From NCBI RefSeq assembly GCF_018691265.1, contig NW_024881296.1, positions 10,633,427-10,697,426 on the forward strand: a stretch of 64,000 nucleotides of DNA. The letters are read 5' to 3'. Under the pieces are notes generated by a model that saw nothing but the letters and a program-made list of their open reading frames with translations, was not told the origin of the DNA and did no database searches. This stretch comes from Tyto alba. Lineage: Eukaryota; Chordata; Aves; Strigiformes; Tytonidae. Shown here piece by piece: positions 50,968 to 62,821 of the stretch. Position 1 is the first letter of the stretch. Each line of letters opens with the position of its first letter. The translations under genes and the position numbers were made by a program.

Positions 50968-51583
50968 GTGTAATTATTGAATTCTAACAGTTTAATCAGA
51001 AGTCTTGTGACATTTGACATTCTTTCTCAAAGTTTTATCTCTCAAAGGTAGATTATGCAAGAACCTTTCTTTTTTTAAAAATTTTGCTTCAGATGGACTT
51101 TCACAAGAAACTCAGACAAATCTTGTTTAGATGGTGTATCACTCCCACAGCTCAAAGCCAACAATATCTAAACTTCACGTACATTAAGAATAGCATGGAA
51201 CTGTGACCAGAGTGAAGTTGAAAGGCTTAGCAAGCAAAAAAGCAGGTTAAAAAAAAAAAAGGCAGGTTTATTTAAAAGTACTTTTAGTTATGCTGATAAT
51301 TTCAGTTGTGTGACTCATACTTGGGAAACCTTTGAGATGGTAATAGTCAAAGACAGGTATCTTCTGATTCAAGAACTCAGACACAACAAATTTATTCATT
51401 GAAAATCCCAAACTGAGTGTACGCACATCTGCAGTCTTCAACAGTAGAATGATACAAACTACAGATCCTGAAAAAAAGGGAGGCAAGCCCCAACTCCTGG
51501 TCCTACAGCCCTTTTACTTGTTCCCAGGCTACCCCAATGCTCCACAGAGGTGAACATTTATCAGTGGCCCCGCTGGCACTCAC

Positions 51584-51665
51584 CACCGGCCGGTGCACGT
51601 CCCAGAACGCTCGCTCCTGGCTGTCGAGAATCTTCCTCTCTATCTTGTCTCTCTTCTTGTCGACT
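51584..51665 (-). CDS. RGS7: RGS7 coding exon, [20 protein letters not shown] segment
   Basis: This 82-nt exon encodes (K)[19 protein letters not shown] and then FWDVHRPV, about residues 176-203, a basic amphipathic helix in the linker between the DHEX and GGL domains. The acceptor is CATTGACAG/AGT and the donor CCGGTG/GTGAGT. It completes the split Lys codon and ends in phase 0. The exon is unusually GC-rich for this locus, with seven CpG dinucleotides in 82 nt, whereas the adjacent exons and introns are AT-rich. The protein is nevertheless unchanged from the mammalian sequence as I recall it. Confidence 0.96.
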
Positions 51666-51806
51666 CTGTCAATGTTATGGGGTATTTAAAAGAAACAGTG
51701 TTAATGAGAGTATTTTTAAATGTAAGAAGTGCATAATCACTTTTCCCTCCTCTTCTCCCTTCAAAAAGCATGCAAAACCAAAATACCTCATCTTCGAGGA
51801 ACTTAC
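51666..51806 (-). other. RGS7 short intron (141 nt)
   Basis: It runs from GTAAGTTCC to CATTGACAG and is by far the shortest intron in the window, between two exons that encode one continuous charged helix. Confidence 0.95.
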
Positions 51807-51883
51807 TTTGCTTGTGCTTCAGCTTGCATAAAAATAAACTCCCATTTCCGAGCAAATGCTCGCTGTAGCCTGGCCAAACTCTC
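51807..51883 (-). CDS. RGS7: RGS7 coding exon, [10 protein letters not shown] segment
   Basis: This 77-nt exon encodes [20 protein letters not shown] and then AEAQA(K), about residues 151-176. It is helical and charged and follows the DHEX region. The acceptor is TATTTTCAG/GAG and the donor GCAAA/GTAAGT. It starts in phase 0 and leaves two bases of a Lys codon, completed by the next exon only 141 nt downstream. The protein sequence matches mammalian RGS7 at every residue I can compare, as expected for a strongly constrained signalling protein. Confidence 0.96.
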
Positions 51884-53750
51884 CTGAAAATACATCACAT
51901 TTTTAACGAGTTATGTTTTAAGTTACTCACTATTTAATAGCTTTTAGCTTATCTTTCCCCACTCCCTTTGCCCCCTCCCGCTCCAATGTAATAAAAGTCA
52001 AGATACCTGTACCAATGTAAATGGACCTTACTTACTTGATATAAAGGTTTTGCTTGACATCAAACAGGATGGAATACTAGATCTATCTACTTTTGAACGC
52101 TCCAACTATTTCAGTTTTGAAATTCTGATCACAAGGGTGGATGCAACCTTCTGCAGAACATGAGATTTCTGAAGTATTTGTATATATTGGGTCCTGGATG
52201 AGTAATTTTGTTGTAATACAAAGAAGCATTCTTTTTTTGAAAGCATCTAATACTGAAAGATAACAGCACTATTTTCCATTCTGGATGATCCACATAACAA
52301 TTCCTATCAGTCACCTATGCAAATGGTTTGCATTGAGAAATGTTGGCTGTCTATCAATTTATTTAAAATACAGTAATAAGAAGCTATCAATATTTTGGTA
52401 GGATAGGAATCCTCCAAGACCTCCACAGCTATCCTCATTTTTAAAAAATGCAGACTATAGTTCTTCACTACTGTACAGGAAATGTATATGTCCTACAGCC
52501 TACTAATAATAACAGGAAGAAGATTTGTAAAATCTTAGCAAAATTCTTTCCTCCAGCGATACTGTAACAACTTAACTGTCTGTAATAGAGCTTTTCCAAT
52601 CTCCCCTCAGCTCAAATGGCAGCACTATGCAGCCTGTTAACATGGAGAAGGCTGAGGTTCTTATCTTCCCACAAAAAGACCCCAGTTACCTTCTTGCACT
52701 GCTTTTACTAAGTGAAAAATTATCTCTAAACTTCCTAACAAAAACTGTTGCTTTAACTGTATTTCTATGCATTGCAAATGTATCTCTGTGACATACTTAC
52801 TGAAAATAAAGACTGCAGAGAGTGAAGAGGAGACTTTCTAGAGATCGTGTCAATACCAGCAAAGGCTCTTGTGGCTTGTATACTGGAGGTGAATTTTCTA
52901 ATGCACGTAAGTATAAAATTATGCATACCCCACAGCGCAGTACAGTGAAAAGCAAGCTTGTGCCAGAAGAAGCAATAAAGTATGTCAGCATGGTGCTGTG
53001 GCTGGTGTATTTGGCATGTTGAGAGGCCCGACTGACTATCCTGCTATCATGTCACAGTAGCACAGCTGGACAGCTTTCAGCACAGAGCCAGGGCTGTTCA
53101 TGAATTTTATGTTGACATTTTCATGAAAAATTCAGGAACTTCCGAGGGGATAGGGATGGAATTCAAGACATCTCTCTCCTTAGCGAGTGCCATCCTCATC
53201 AGCTAATCAAACTCCCTCTTTTTCCTGCTCTTCCTGGCCTCAATTATCTTTCCTTGCCTGGGGCACAGCACACCTTTCAGGGAGTGGGAAGTGCCTCTAG
53301 TCTGATCCTTTTTGTGTCTTATCTAACTGATAGGACAAGGGCTCAAGCACCAGCATCACTGAAGAATGAGATTTATATTTCTACAGCTATCAAATACTTT
53401 TGAAAATGTTGTCAGAGTTCCTTCATCAAACCTTATGCACTGTAGAGTACAATTGCTTTCAAACGTTTGTGGTGTATCTGGGATTTGTGAATGGTTATTT
53501 CTGATTCTGGCATGGTGATCTGAGCAGAGTAAAATTAGAGATGGACCAAAATCTCATCTTTTGCCCAGCTAGCCTTCACTACAGTCTCTCAAACAGCATT
53601 TATAACTACTGAGCACTGTCAGATCCACATGCTGGCAAAAGTGGATAACTAATACATTTTCACACATAATGCCTACAGTTCTCATGCTCAAGATTATTTC
53701 ACATGCTCATTAGGCCCAGCAGAGAAATTTACTTTTCCCCAGGTACTTAC
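51884..53750 (-). other. RGS7 intron (1.9 kb)
   Basis: It runs from GTAAGT to TATTTTCAG. No repeats, genes or RNA genes are recognised within it. Confidence 0.85.
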
Positions 53751-53815
53751 AGCTTCATAGTCTGCTAGCTCTAGCCTTGCTTTGTTTTGCATTGTCCGCT
53801 TGCAGAGGTAAACAG
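53751..53815 (-). CDS. RGS7: RGS7 coding exon, end of DHEX region (first exon in window)
   Basis: RGS7 is a GTPase-activating protein for Gi/o alpha subunits and works as an obligate complex with G-beta-5 in neurons. This 65-nt exon encodes (A)[21 protein letters not shown], about residues 129-150 of the mammalian protein as I recall it, at the end of the helical DHEX extension of the DEP domain. The acceptor reads TTCTAG/CTG and the donor GCT/GTAAGT. The first two bases complete an Ala codon whose first base lies in the preceding exon, which is outside the window. The exon ends in phase 0. The match to RGS7 is essentially identical. The paralogue RGS6 is the only real alternative, and the downstream RGS-domain exons argue against it. 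Confidence 0.95.
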
Positions 53816-55210
53816 CTAGAACAGAATAAAATAACACAGAATTTGTTACTATCTCACAAACACGGCACACCAGAAATCTAGAGGCTTCTTCTCTATTTTA
53901 CTGCTAACTTTTTTTGTTTCAATTTCTCCCTCTATTCTAAAAAGATTTAAATACAGGATCAATGCTACCAGTATTGTAACTAAAATGATGGGTCAGATAC
54001 AGAGATTCATTAAACAATTATAAAATCTGCTTTATGCAACAGACATTGCATACATAATGTATGAGAGACTTGGGTTAAGGTTGTTTAATGGCCAGGGAAC
54101 TAGCACATTAAAGAAAAATGGCAAAACCATTTTTAAACTGTGTGTGTATAATTCATAATGTGTAAGTTTTATCAGGAGCTGCTGCTATACTAGTCAAATA
54201 GTTTTTTAAGAACATGTATACATGGTTTTATTTATTTTTACTTTATATTTAGAAATCACAAAATTTCAACTAACGAGATTTTAGCTAAAAATTACTTCCA
54301 GATAAAATTCAATTCTCATACAGCTTAGTCTGCTAAACCAATATTTAAAACAGAAAATAATGAGACCAAAAAATGAAAAAAGTGTATAATGTATTAGATA
54401 CAATGAGAAAAAACACAATTTAATTTATTTTCTAGATCAAAAATCCTCCAGCAGAGCTGTTCTGCTTCTACCTCATTCAGACAGAGAAGAATCTTAATAA
54501 TAAAATGGAATACTCACAGCTAAATATTGAAAGGATACAGGGATGAAAATGAAACTTAAGACTACATAAACAGCACAGTGGTTTGCATCACACTGCTTGA
54601 TCCTGAATTTGTTATGCACTCCATTACCCTTGAATGAAGTACGTTTGCAGTAGACTTTATTTATCAAGAAATACTTCATATCAAATCTGAATATGGTACA
54701 GATTTCCCAACCAGTATGACAATGAGCATAGCACAACTCCTTATTGTGAAATATTTACCCACTTCATAACTTCAGAGCACCTTCTCATGTGTGAGATGGT
54801 AGAATCTTTTGATCAGTATAGGTAAGAAAACCTTGACTTATCTATGGTCTCTACAATCAGCAAAAAGAGCCCATATTTATGGTTATGGTTAGGAATGTTC
54901 CTACTTCCTGACTGCCAGCTTGTCCACTACAGGAGCAAAGAGGAATAACTCCACAGAGGAACCTAATTCTTTCAATCACTTGGAAGAATTAAGTGCTTAT
55001 CTTATATATAGCTTTGATTTTCAAGGTGATCAAACCAATTATATTTTACAACTCCATGGAAACATTTATTTCTGACAAGTCACCTGCAAATGCATGCAAT
55101 CCCACTCCAGTGGATGTTATTTCAGTGGGACTGATGATAAGCACTTCAGCTGCAGTTACAGGTGTTACTTGATGTAAAATGAAGTTTTATTTTAATGCCG
55201 TTTTTGACTT

Positions 55211-55229
55211 CCCCCCCCCCCCCCCCCCC
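55211..55229 (+). repeat. C(19) homopolymer
   Basis: Nineteen consecutive C residues (G on the RGS7 strand). Long C runs are much rarer than A/T runs in bird introns and are prone to i-motif or quadruplex structure and to sequencing error. Confidence 0.9.
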
Positions 55230-57106
55230 AAACCTTCATTTTTCGTGTGTTATCTGGTCCATTTCCTTTCATACTTTTTCACTTTCCACTCCCATAAGAA
55301 GCCATGATCTCTTTCTCTATTTCCTGCACTCTCATATCCCCTTTGGTTCCAAAGCAATTTATGTGTCTACAAAAATCTACAACTACAGATACAAATCCGC
55401 ATCACACACCAAGTATAGCAAACAAACAGTTTCTATAGCCTCCGTTTCCATGCATTTTAATATTAGTATACACTTATACTAATGAATTGGCATGAATGCT
55501 GAAATGTCACAAAAAGATGAGGGATGAATTCTGGACCCTTTGTACCTAGGTTTCATCCACGATCAGTACAGTGGTAAGAGAACACCGAGGAGAGAGATTG
55601 CCTTTGTCATTTAGGTCCTTTTACTGTGAAACACTCTGTTTTATTTTCCTTCAAAATCAGTTATTTCACTGAACAAGAAAAAAAAGTAAATCCCTAAACT
55701 CCCTAAAAATATTAGAAATAAAATACATATTTAATAGAAATATATAGACAGTTTTGAGAATTCCAGGAGTCAACTTTTGTCTAGTCCAACCAGTCTAATA
55801 CCATTTCTCTGGACAGAAACAAAATAAACTCCCTGTTCTCTGCACTTGATTAAGCCCTTGTAAACCACATTCTCATGGTCCTTTTATAGGTACTCTTAGT
55901 CAGTTTAGCACTTCCTTGAGTCCCATTGTGGGTATATTTTAGGATTGGCATCTCCTGCTATCTCCAACAAAAATCGTTGCTGCAGACATATCTGACTGTC
56001 CCTCCTTCCGTCAGGACAGGTTTTAACAAAAAAGCATCTTCAGATCACAGAGTTCTCAACACTGGCAAAACAACCACCAGGTCAACTGGAACAAGAGAGA
56101 CCAATTATCCTGCCACATTATTAATCTAATACTGTGTCTACAAAAACTCTTGTCTTCACCGTGTGACTGTACTGCAGTATTTTCCCTGCAGGGTTCTTTT
56201 AATGACCCTTTTGCTCCAACTTGATTGCAAATAGTTCTTATAAGAATGTTTGGTTTTCATTATGAGCATATCTTAGCCAAGACTCAAAAAATCATATTCA
56301 TACTTCAGACCTTTTTTCTCTGGAATATCCAGATCCCCTCCCTTTCAGAAGCCTAAAGGCTGTAATACCTGTGGCTTGGATTCTTTATGTCAGAAATACT
56401 ATGTGCCAGTGTGGATAAGGCAGAACATGCCCAAGAAAGGCTTAGTTATTTAGGAAATACAACATATCCACTAGTGTAGAAGAAAATAGTCCTGAAGGAC
56501 ATTCCTACTCTTTGACTCAATTTACTGCCATTGCTATGTGCTAACAATTACATCTTTATTATAGAAGTGCATGTTTGGGGATCTATTTAAGAGCTACTTG
56601 TAGTCACACAAGAGGCTGGCAGCAGCTCAGGAATATGAGTTCACCAGTTCACACTCTCGTTATATTCTTTGGCTTGCCTGTAACAAAATTCACTAGCACA
56701 TTGGAAAGCAAGAAGAATGTCAAAATCACTCTCATTTTCAGGCAGAACATTTGAAGACACGGAGAAATGAGGTTTTGTTCTTCTGACTTTTAGAGCAATG
56801 AGATCTGAAATACAGATAATCCCATCTGTACCACTCCTCTTCTGCACCGGAACACGTATGAAGTAAATGCTTGTGTCCAGTAGACTGACCTTGAACATCT
56901 GGGGAGGATGTCAGTCAGTTTCCCTCTCAAAGCAGTCATGAGCCTTCAGCATTTCAGAGAATGACAGTGCCTGCTTTTCTAATCCCAGCTTTGTATGAGT
57001 TGTCACTGGTTTTACAGCTTCATACAGAAGTAGAATCTGCAGGCAAGGTCTCCAGCTAAAAGCTCTTCTCTTTCGCTATATAATTTTCTATTTATTTATC
57101 CTCCAG

Positions 57107-57430
57107 AAGGTCCCTGTCAGGGCCCTCAGTACACCAAGGAGTTGTAATTGCCCTGAGCAGCCCATCCAGGGTCTCCACTGAGGCTCCCTGTGCCCAGGAG
57201 GTGTGCTTAAACCCAGCTACTTCCCCTGGCCCCAGTCTGAGCTACACTGTAGATATGCCTCTAACCAGACCTGTAAGTTACCAGCTCTGCCCTGGATTCC
57301 TGGCTTGACCTTGGACCTTCCTGGTCACTTCAGACTTTGTCATGAGGACATTGCTCCTGCCTGCACTGTTGCCACCCTCGGTTCTTGCATACCTTCCCCT
57401 GCAGAGCTGCCCACTCTTGCTGCTCCCTGA
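57107..57430. repeat. GC-richer block, possible old LTR or other repeat
   Basis: About 320 nt of C/T-rich sequence with short repeated phrases (CCTTGGACCTTCCTGGTCAC, CCTGGATTCCTGGC, GCTGCCCACTCTTGCTGCTC) recall the terminal part of some avian LTRs. No end motifs or target duplication could be identified. It is preceded by a strong acceptor-like sequence (ending CCTCCAG at 57106) and contains CCT/GTAAGT at 57273. Confidence 0.25.
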
Positions 57431-60400
57431 CAAGGGTGCTGAAAAATGCTTAACATATGGATGAATGATATGCAAGGAACATGGTCTGATTAATAACCTC
57501 AATTTGCTAAATATGGACTGCCACATACACTCTTATTTTTAGAGCCAGTGTATTCTGATGGATTTTGCAATCAACATAATTGCCTCCACTAAAGTGAATT
57601 ATATATTAGATGTTATGGCTTGTGCTTTAGAAGTGACTGATTATCATGAGAAAACAGATTTGCCAATAATTTTAAAAGCAGTATTAATACACAACATTTC
57701 ATAATGAAAGATGGTCAGTGATGTTTATAAATGGGCATTTGAACCACAAACCAGTACTAAAACATACTTTGGTAGCTGTGCAGTAAATAAAGACTACTCA
57801 CTCTTGAAAATTCTGTTCGGGCATTCACAAAACGTGGGCAACGTGAGAGCTTAAAGTGAGATTGCAAAGTGTTCTAGTGAGAGTTGCATGAAGAGGGTGT
57901 CTGGGTTTTCCCTCTTGCAAGTTTTTAAACTGTTACACCCAAAATAACCCATTTTCATGGTCAGCTACCGTTATTTCCTATTCTTGACTGTTCACTTGTA
58001 CTTGAAAACTCCTAAGAAACCTCTATAGATTTAAAAAAAAAAAAAAAAATCATAACGATAATGAAAGGTTTCAGTCTAGAATCAAGAAACTGGACTGAGT
58101 ACACATTATATTACACACACTTACTGGAAAAACCCAGAGCTTTCACTCAGAAGTTAAATGGGGAATTTCATCTTGTTGCTAAACAGGGGCTAAATCTTCC
58201 CTCTTATCACAGCAGAGAAAAAGCCTCAGCTAAATTAAACGGACAAACAACATCCACGACCATGTACACAAACTCCTTACATAATTGTCCCAGTGCCAGT
58301 GGTGTTAGAGCTTGATTCAGCCCCAGACGGGGGGGCATAAATTTCAGTGAACACTCATTATCTCCACTTAGGCCAGATTAAATTTATACTCTTTGTGAGT
58401 CAAAATTCTGGTTTCAGAGTCAGCGTGTACATGCCTAGTCAGTAATTAAAGCAAAAAAACTAGAAGGTACTGCAAGGTCTAAGGGTTTCAAAGTGCCCTG
58501 TGGGCAGACAGAAGTTTTCCCTCCACATGCGAGTGCCTGCATCAGAAAGAGAATTACGGAACAGTCAGCACAGAACATGACTGGAGGATGGAGAAAATGA
58601 AATCAACTATCTTATTTAAAAATCAGGATTTCTAGGGGTATTTAGATCACCTCTGCTTTTACTCAATAAAAAAAAAAAATAATTTTTGCTCTTTGCAACA
58701 GCTGTTGAGTTTCACTTAATCTTAAAAATGATGACAACTTTTAGGTGGACAAATGGGTCACCCATCAGCCTCAAGTATCTATAAAAGAATTAAACTCTTT
58801 AGTAAATGCTAACAACATTAAGTTAAAATGAAGACCATGATACCTTATGCACTAGATTGCCAAATGGTCAGAAAGATAGCTTCTGAAACACTCTTCCCTT
58901 TCTCTAATTTTTATGCTTTGAGCCCACTATTTCTATAGCAATTAAGGAATGCAATTTGATTATAAATACAGATGGCTGTAGAACTTTCTTACATAAACCA
59001 AGGGAAAGAAAGAAACCAAATTTCAAACTACTAGAGAGCTCAAGAATTAGAAAAAGGCAAATTCATCATCAACACACAAAAGTCCCCAGATGACATTGGC
59101 CTGGGAAAGTCCTGCAGGGTGACAAAAAGAGGTATGAAAGAGAGGTCACCAAAGCATATAAACTGTACGATCAAATATAGACTATCCTGTTGTCAAATCT
59201 AATTTGAAATTGTGTCCATTTAATTATTTCATGCTTCTTGATGTTATCATAATGCTTTCAATTTGCATTCAAGAATTTAACACCCTGCTTTGGCACCAAA
59301 AAAAAAAACCACAAAGGCTTTCTACCTCCTCTTAAGGCTTTCAGATTTAAGGAGGACTCAAATGCACTTGCCAAAAAGCTTCTAAGAAGAGGAGAAGTTG
59401 CAACAAATCCAAATACACTGATTTTGCATAGAAACCACTGAGAGCATGTGCAATCCAAGGCAAAGCTCAGGATGTCAGAAGACAGAGAGTATTTTCTTCT
59501 AAACTGAAAAAATCAGTTACAGGGATGGTATCAGAACGTGGCCATTACTTGCCAAAGCAGTCAATTACTCAGTGCCCACCTGGCAAAGGGCTATCAGTGG
59601 CAAGACAGTGCATAATTACAGAAAAAAGTATTTGTTGTCACTGCTCCCTTCATGGCCTGAAAGCTCTAATCTCCATACTCAAATTGAAACAGAAAAACCT
59701 ATTTAGTTTACTCAACATGGTAATTTGAAAGCAATTCTGAAAATTATGAGTTATGTTTATAAATCTCAGAATTTACTCTGACAAGAAATTTTATCTCTAT
59801 TTTTAGGGGACCTAGATGCAGATTAACAATGCTTTTAAAGTAATGTTTTTAGCATAAAGCTTCAGAAAACATGTGCTTGGGTCAGTTACCTTTTCATACA
59901 TGTGCATAGAAATGCATTGGCCAAACACATTTTACATGTTTGATATATTATGGAAATAAGTTACACGTTCATAGAAAGGGTAATTCAGGTAAGTACAAAA
60001 TTCTGAAGTGGTGAGCTGACTGGAAGGCATTTTCAGGAAATGCCTCCTACTTACAGAGCCCTCACCGCAGTGGTTTGTCAATGTCAGAATTAACAAAGAT
60101 GAGAGCAAATTTCAGGACATGCTCTTTGAAGTGACACTTCCTTTTCATCATTTATATGACAGAGATAGCTCCTAATGAGTGAATTATGTAGCTCTGCAGA
60201 GAAATATAATGGGATAAATATTCAGAGTGGAAAAAAATCTTGTAGGTCACCTCTTACATCTTTCTGCTAATGCAAGTCTCTTTCCTAAAGTTCACTTGAT
60301 TCAGTTCTGCCCAGATTAAATTTTATGCATAATAAGCACTGGTCCCAGCCACACTTTTTTGAGGGACTCCTCTCTTTGACAGACTGTACTTCTCAGTCCT

Positions 60401-61615
60401 GCCACCAAGATCTTAGCCACTATATTCTGTTTAGTTTCTCAAAGCAAAGTCACTCAGTTAAGGAGCCACAACAAAATCTTAGCAACAATTTAGTACACTA
60501 CTTCAGACTTATGGAAAGAATCTGTTTCTTACTACACCTAGAAATCCAGCAAAGTTTGAGACAGGTCCTTAAAGGAGGGATCTCTATTAAGGACCTAAAA
60601 GGATTGTTTGCAGGAGTCATGGCTGACGTACTCTGGCTGACACTAGCTGATTTAAAAATGGGAACTTGGCATCAAGATTCAAGATTATAGAACTGCAGAG
60701 CTCGCCACTAACTATTTACACTGTATTGGTAAATTTCTCCTCATTCTCATGGCACGTATTTTAACAAATAAGTTTTAACTTGAATCTAACAGTTTAGATT
60801 GAAGAAAATGCCACTCTGCTACCAGTTTTGCTCCAAGCTACTGACTCATACTTACAGATTGATTTCCAGAAATGCTGAGCACATGGAGTTTTCCAGCAGA
60901 GTTCAGGTAAGGGCTTAGTGGTTCTCAAACACAACTTGCTTACTTATATGCTGTTGCCAAGGGAATCCTGCCTGAGCATTTGGGCAAAGAAAGTGTGCAC
61001 CCTCTGTACAGTTCTCCTTCTAGTCAGTTACTCCATGGAAAAGGTGCAGCAAGACTGAGAGAAAATTCCTGAACTAATCAAATTTTCATAGGGGGATTTG
61101 AAGCTAGGCACATAAAGTAAGTAGGCAAGAAACTCTAAAGATAAAAATATATCAAGATTTTCAATACGTGAAAAACATGATACAGGATTGCAATTACTTT
61201 TTGCGCACTGTGTACTCTTCAGCATGACTGCAAATTTGGCAGAGGAGAGGCAGTTGAGCCAGGTGCAATGGCTAGTGTTCAGAACTGTGTTCAGCCTCTG
61301 CTGCTCTAAGACATCTCTGAGTTTACTCTTAAGCAATAAGAAGGTATCATTAGAAAGGAAACTTTATATGGACTGACTTCTTAGCTGATTATCAAGAAAA
61401 TTTAACAAGGACAGACTTTTGCTTTCATAAAAATGCTGGAGAACAACAGCTATGAGACAGCAACTTCCACATGGCAAAAGTAGATGATTTCTTTATTTTA
61501 CTGTAACTCAGACTGGGTAACAATCATTAATATCTATAGAACTGACACAGAAGTTTACAGGCAGCACTTATCCAGATGGGGAACTTACATTTTTAAAAGG
61601 AGCAATTGTCTGTTT

Positions 61616-61617
<2 letters not shown>

Positions 61618-61648
<31 letters not shown>
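61618..61648 (+). repeat. T(31) homopolymer
   Basis: This is the longest single-base run in the window (A on the RGS7 strand). The sequence to its right is not a recognisable retroposon, so this is either an expanded simple repeat or the tail of an element too old to identify. Confidence 0.9.
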
Positions 61649-62797
61649 CCTTTTTCCTGTAAGTGCTCTAGTTTCCTAGAAGACTTCATTTACATCAGAT
61701 GACTTTACCTGGAAGGCTACTGAAAATATGTACATTTTCAAAACCTGTCCTTCTTCACAGCAGCAGAATTTAAGAATTTGCTTTGAATATATAGAAAAAT
61801 AGTCTAATTAGCATCATTTACAGATCACACAGTCATGTGCTCTTCCACTCATGTTGCATTATCAGTTATTTACCGTGTTCTCCATCACCTACCAAGATTC
61901 TGCAATCCTCCTCCATTTTTAACTCATTTGGGAGAAATGCACACACATAAAATTACAAGGCTGAAGTAGCATGCTCTTGCAACTATATAGATGCAGTTGA
62001 CTTATCTTCTAGTGTCAGTCCAAACCTCCTTAACACTATAAATGACTGTAGCACTTTCAAAATTTTATTCTGTCTCTCCTTTGAACATAGTTTTTTACTA
62101 TGCAGCTTACTGTAAGAAAAGGTCTGTGTGTCACGGACACGTTTGAGTCTAACCATCAACAAACGTGCACTAGAGAAAACGAGAAAGTTACTGATTTTTC
62201 TTTGTATCTTATATGTCTGAAATTTTTGTAAGCTGCTTATATTGTCATAACTACGTTCATTTGTTTTCTTAGGGTTAGTCTTGAGCTTTTCAAACACAAC
62301 AATAATTGCTATTTTGTTGTGAATGGAATTTTTCCTTAACCTTTCATATTTCTTATCTCATTCAAAAAAGAGAACACTAAGGAACTGAATTCCTCAAATT
62401 TGCAACAGCTGTGAGTCACTAAACTTCCAAGAGAACTTGACTGGCTCCACAAAAATTGAGGCCAAATGCATATGGAATAACAATTCCATTTGTGGCATTA
62501 TATTTCCCCTTTCTGAAATGCAATGGACTTAACAAGTCTCCATATTTAATTAATTCTCAATGACATGATGACTGGTTTTAATCTGCCAGAAAAAAATTCT
62601 ATCAGTTACAAAATTACATCTGTAAGAGAAGAGAAGATGATTACAGGTAGGTCACATGCTCAGTCATTAGCTGCGTTCATTTCCAGAGTCAATTGTCTGA
62701 ACTGAGATCCAATTCAATTTGTCATAAAACTAAATCATAATTCTGGAACATGACTTAACTCACAGGAAATGAAAAGTGATTTGAACTACATTTGCCT

Positions 62798-62821
62798 TAA
62801 TAATAATAATTATTATTATTA
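62798..62821. repeat. 24-bp perfect palindrome (TAA)n/(TTA)n
   Basis: TAATAATAATAAT joined to TATTATTATTA reads identically on both strands. It consists of two opposed triplet arrays meeting head to head and can extrude as a hairpin. Confidence 0.95.

Larger units (their letters stand above)
35843..51583 (-). other. RGS7 intron, 15.7 kb, with most mobile elements
   Basis: This is the largest complete intron. It contains a 124-nt purine tract (36552-36675), an A/C-rich simple repeat (37791-37863), a CpG-rich block (38035-38220), two CR1 tails (40478-40547 and 47546-47606), T runs at 42650-42668 and 42944-42966, a solo LTR (43038-43643) and 22 A at 50946-50967. The sequence between 44380 and 45080 is repeat-free and might be conserved non-coding sequence, which cannot be judged here. 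Confidence 0.7.

Noticed and set aside
56641..56898. A minus-strand 85-codon frame upstream of the first RGS7 exon, considered as an N-terminal RGS7 exon.
   Set aside because: Its sequence has no DEP or DHEX features and no match to the expected residues before AVYLCKR, and splice borders and phase do not fit.
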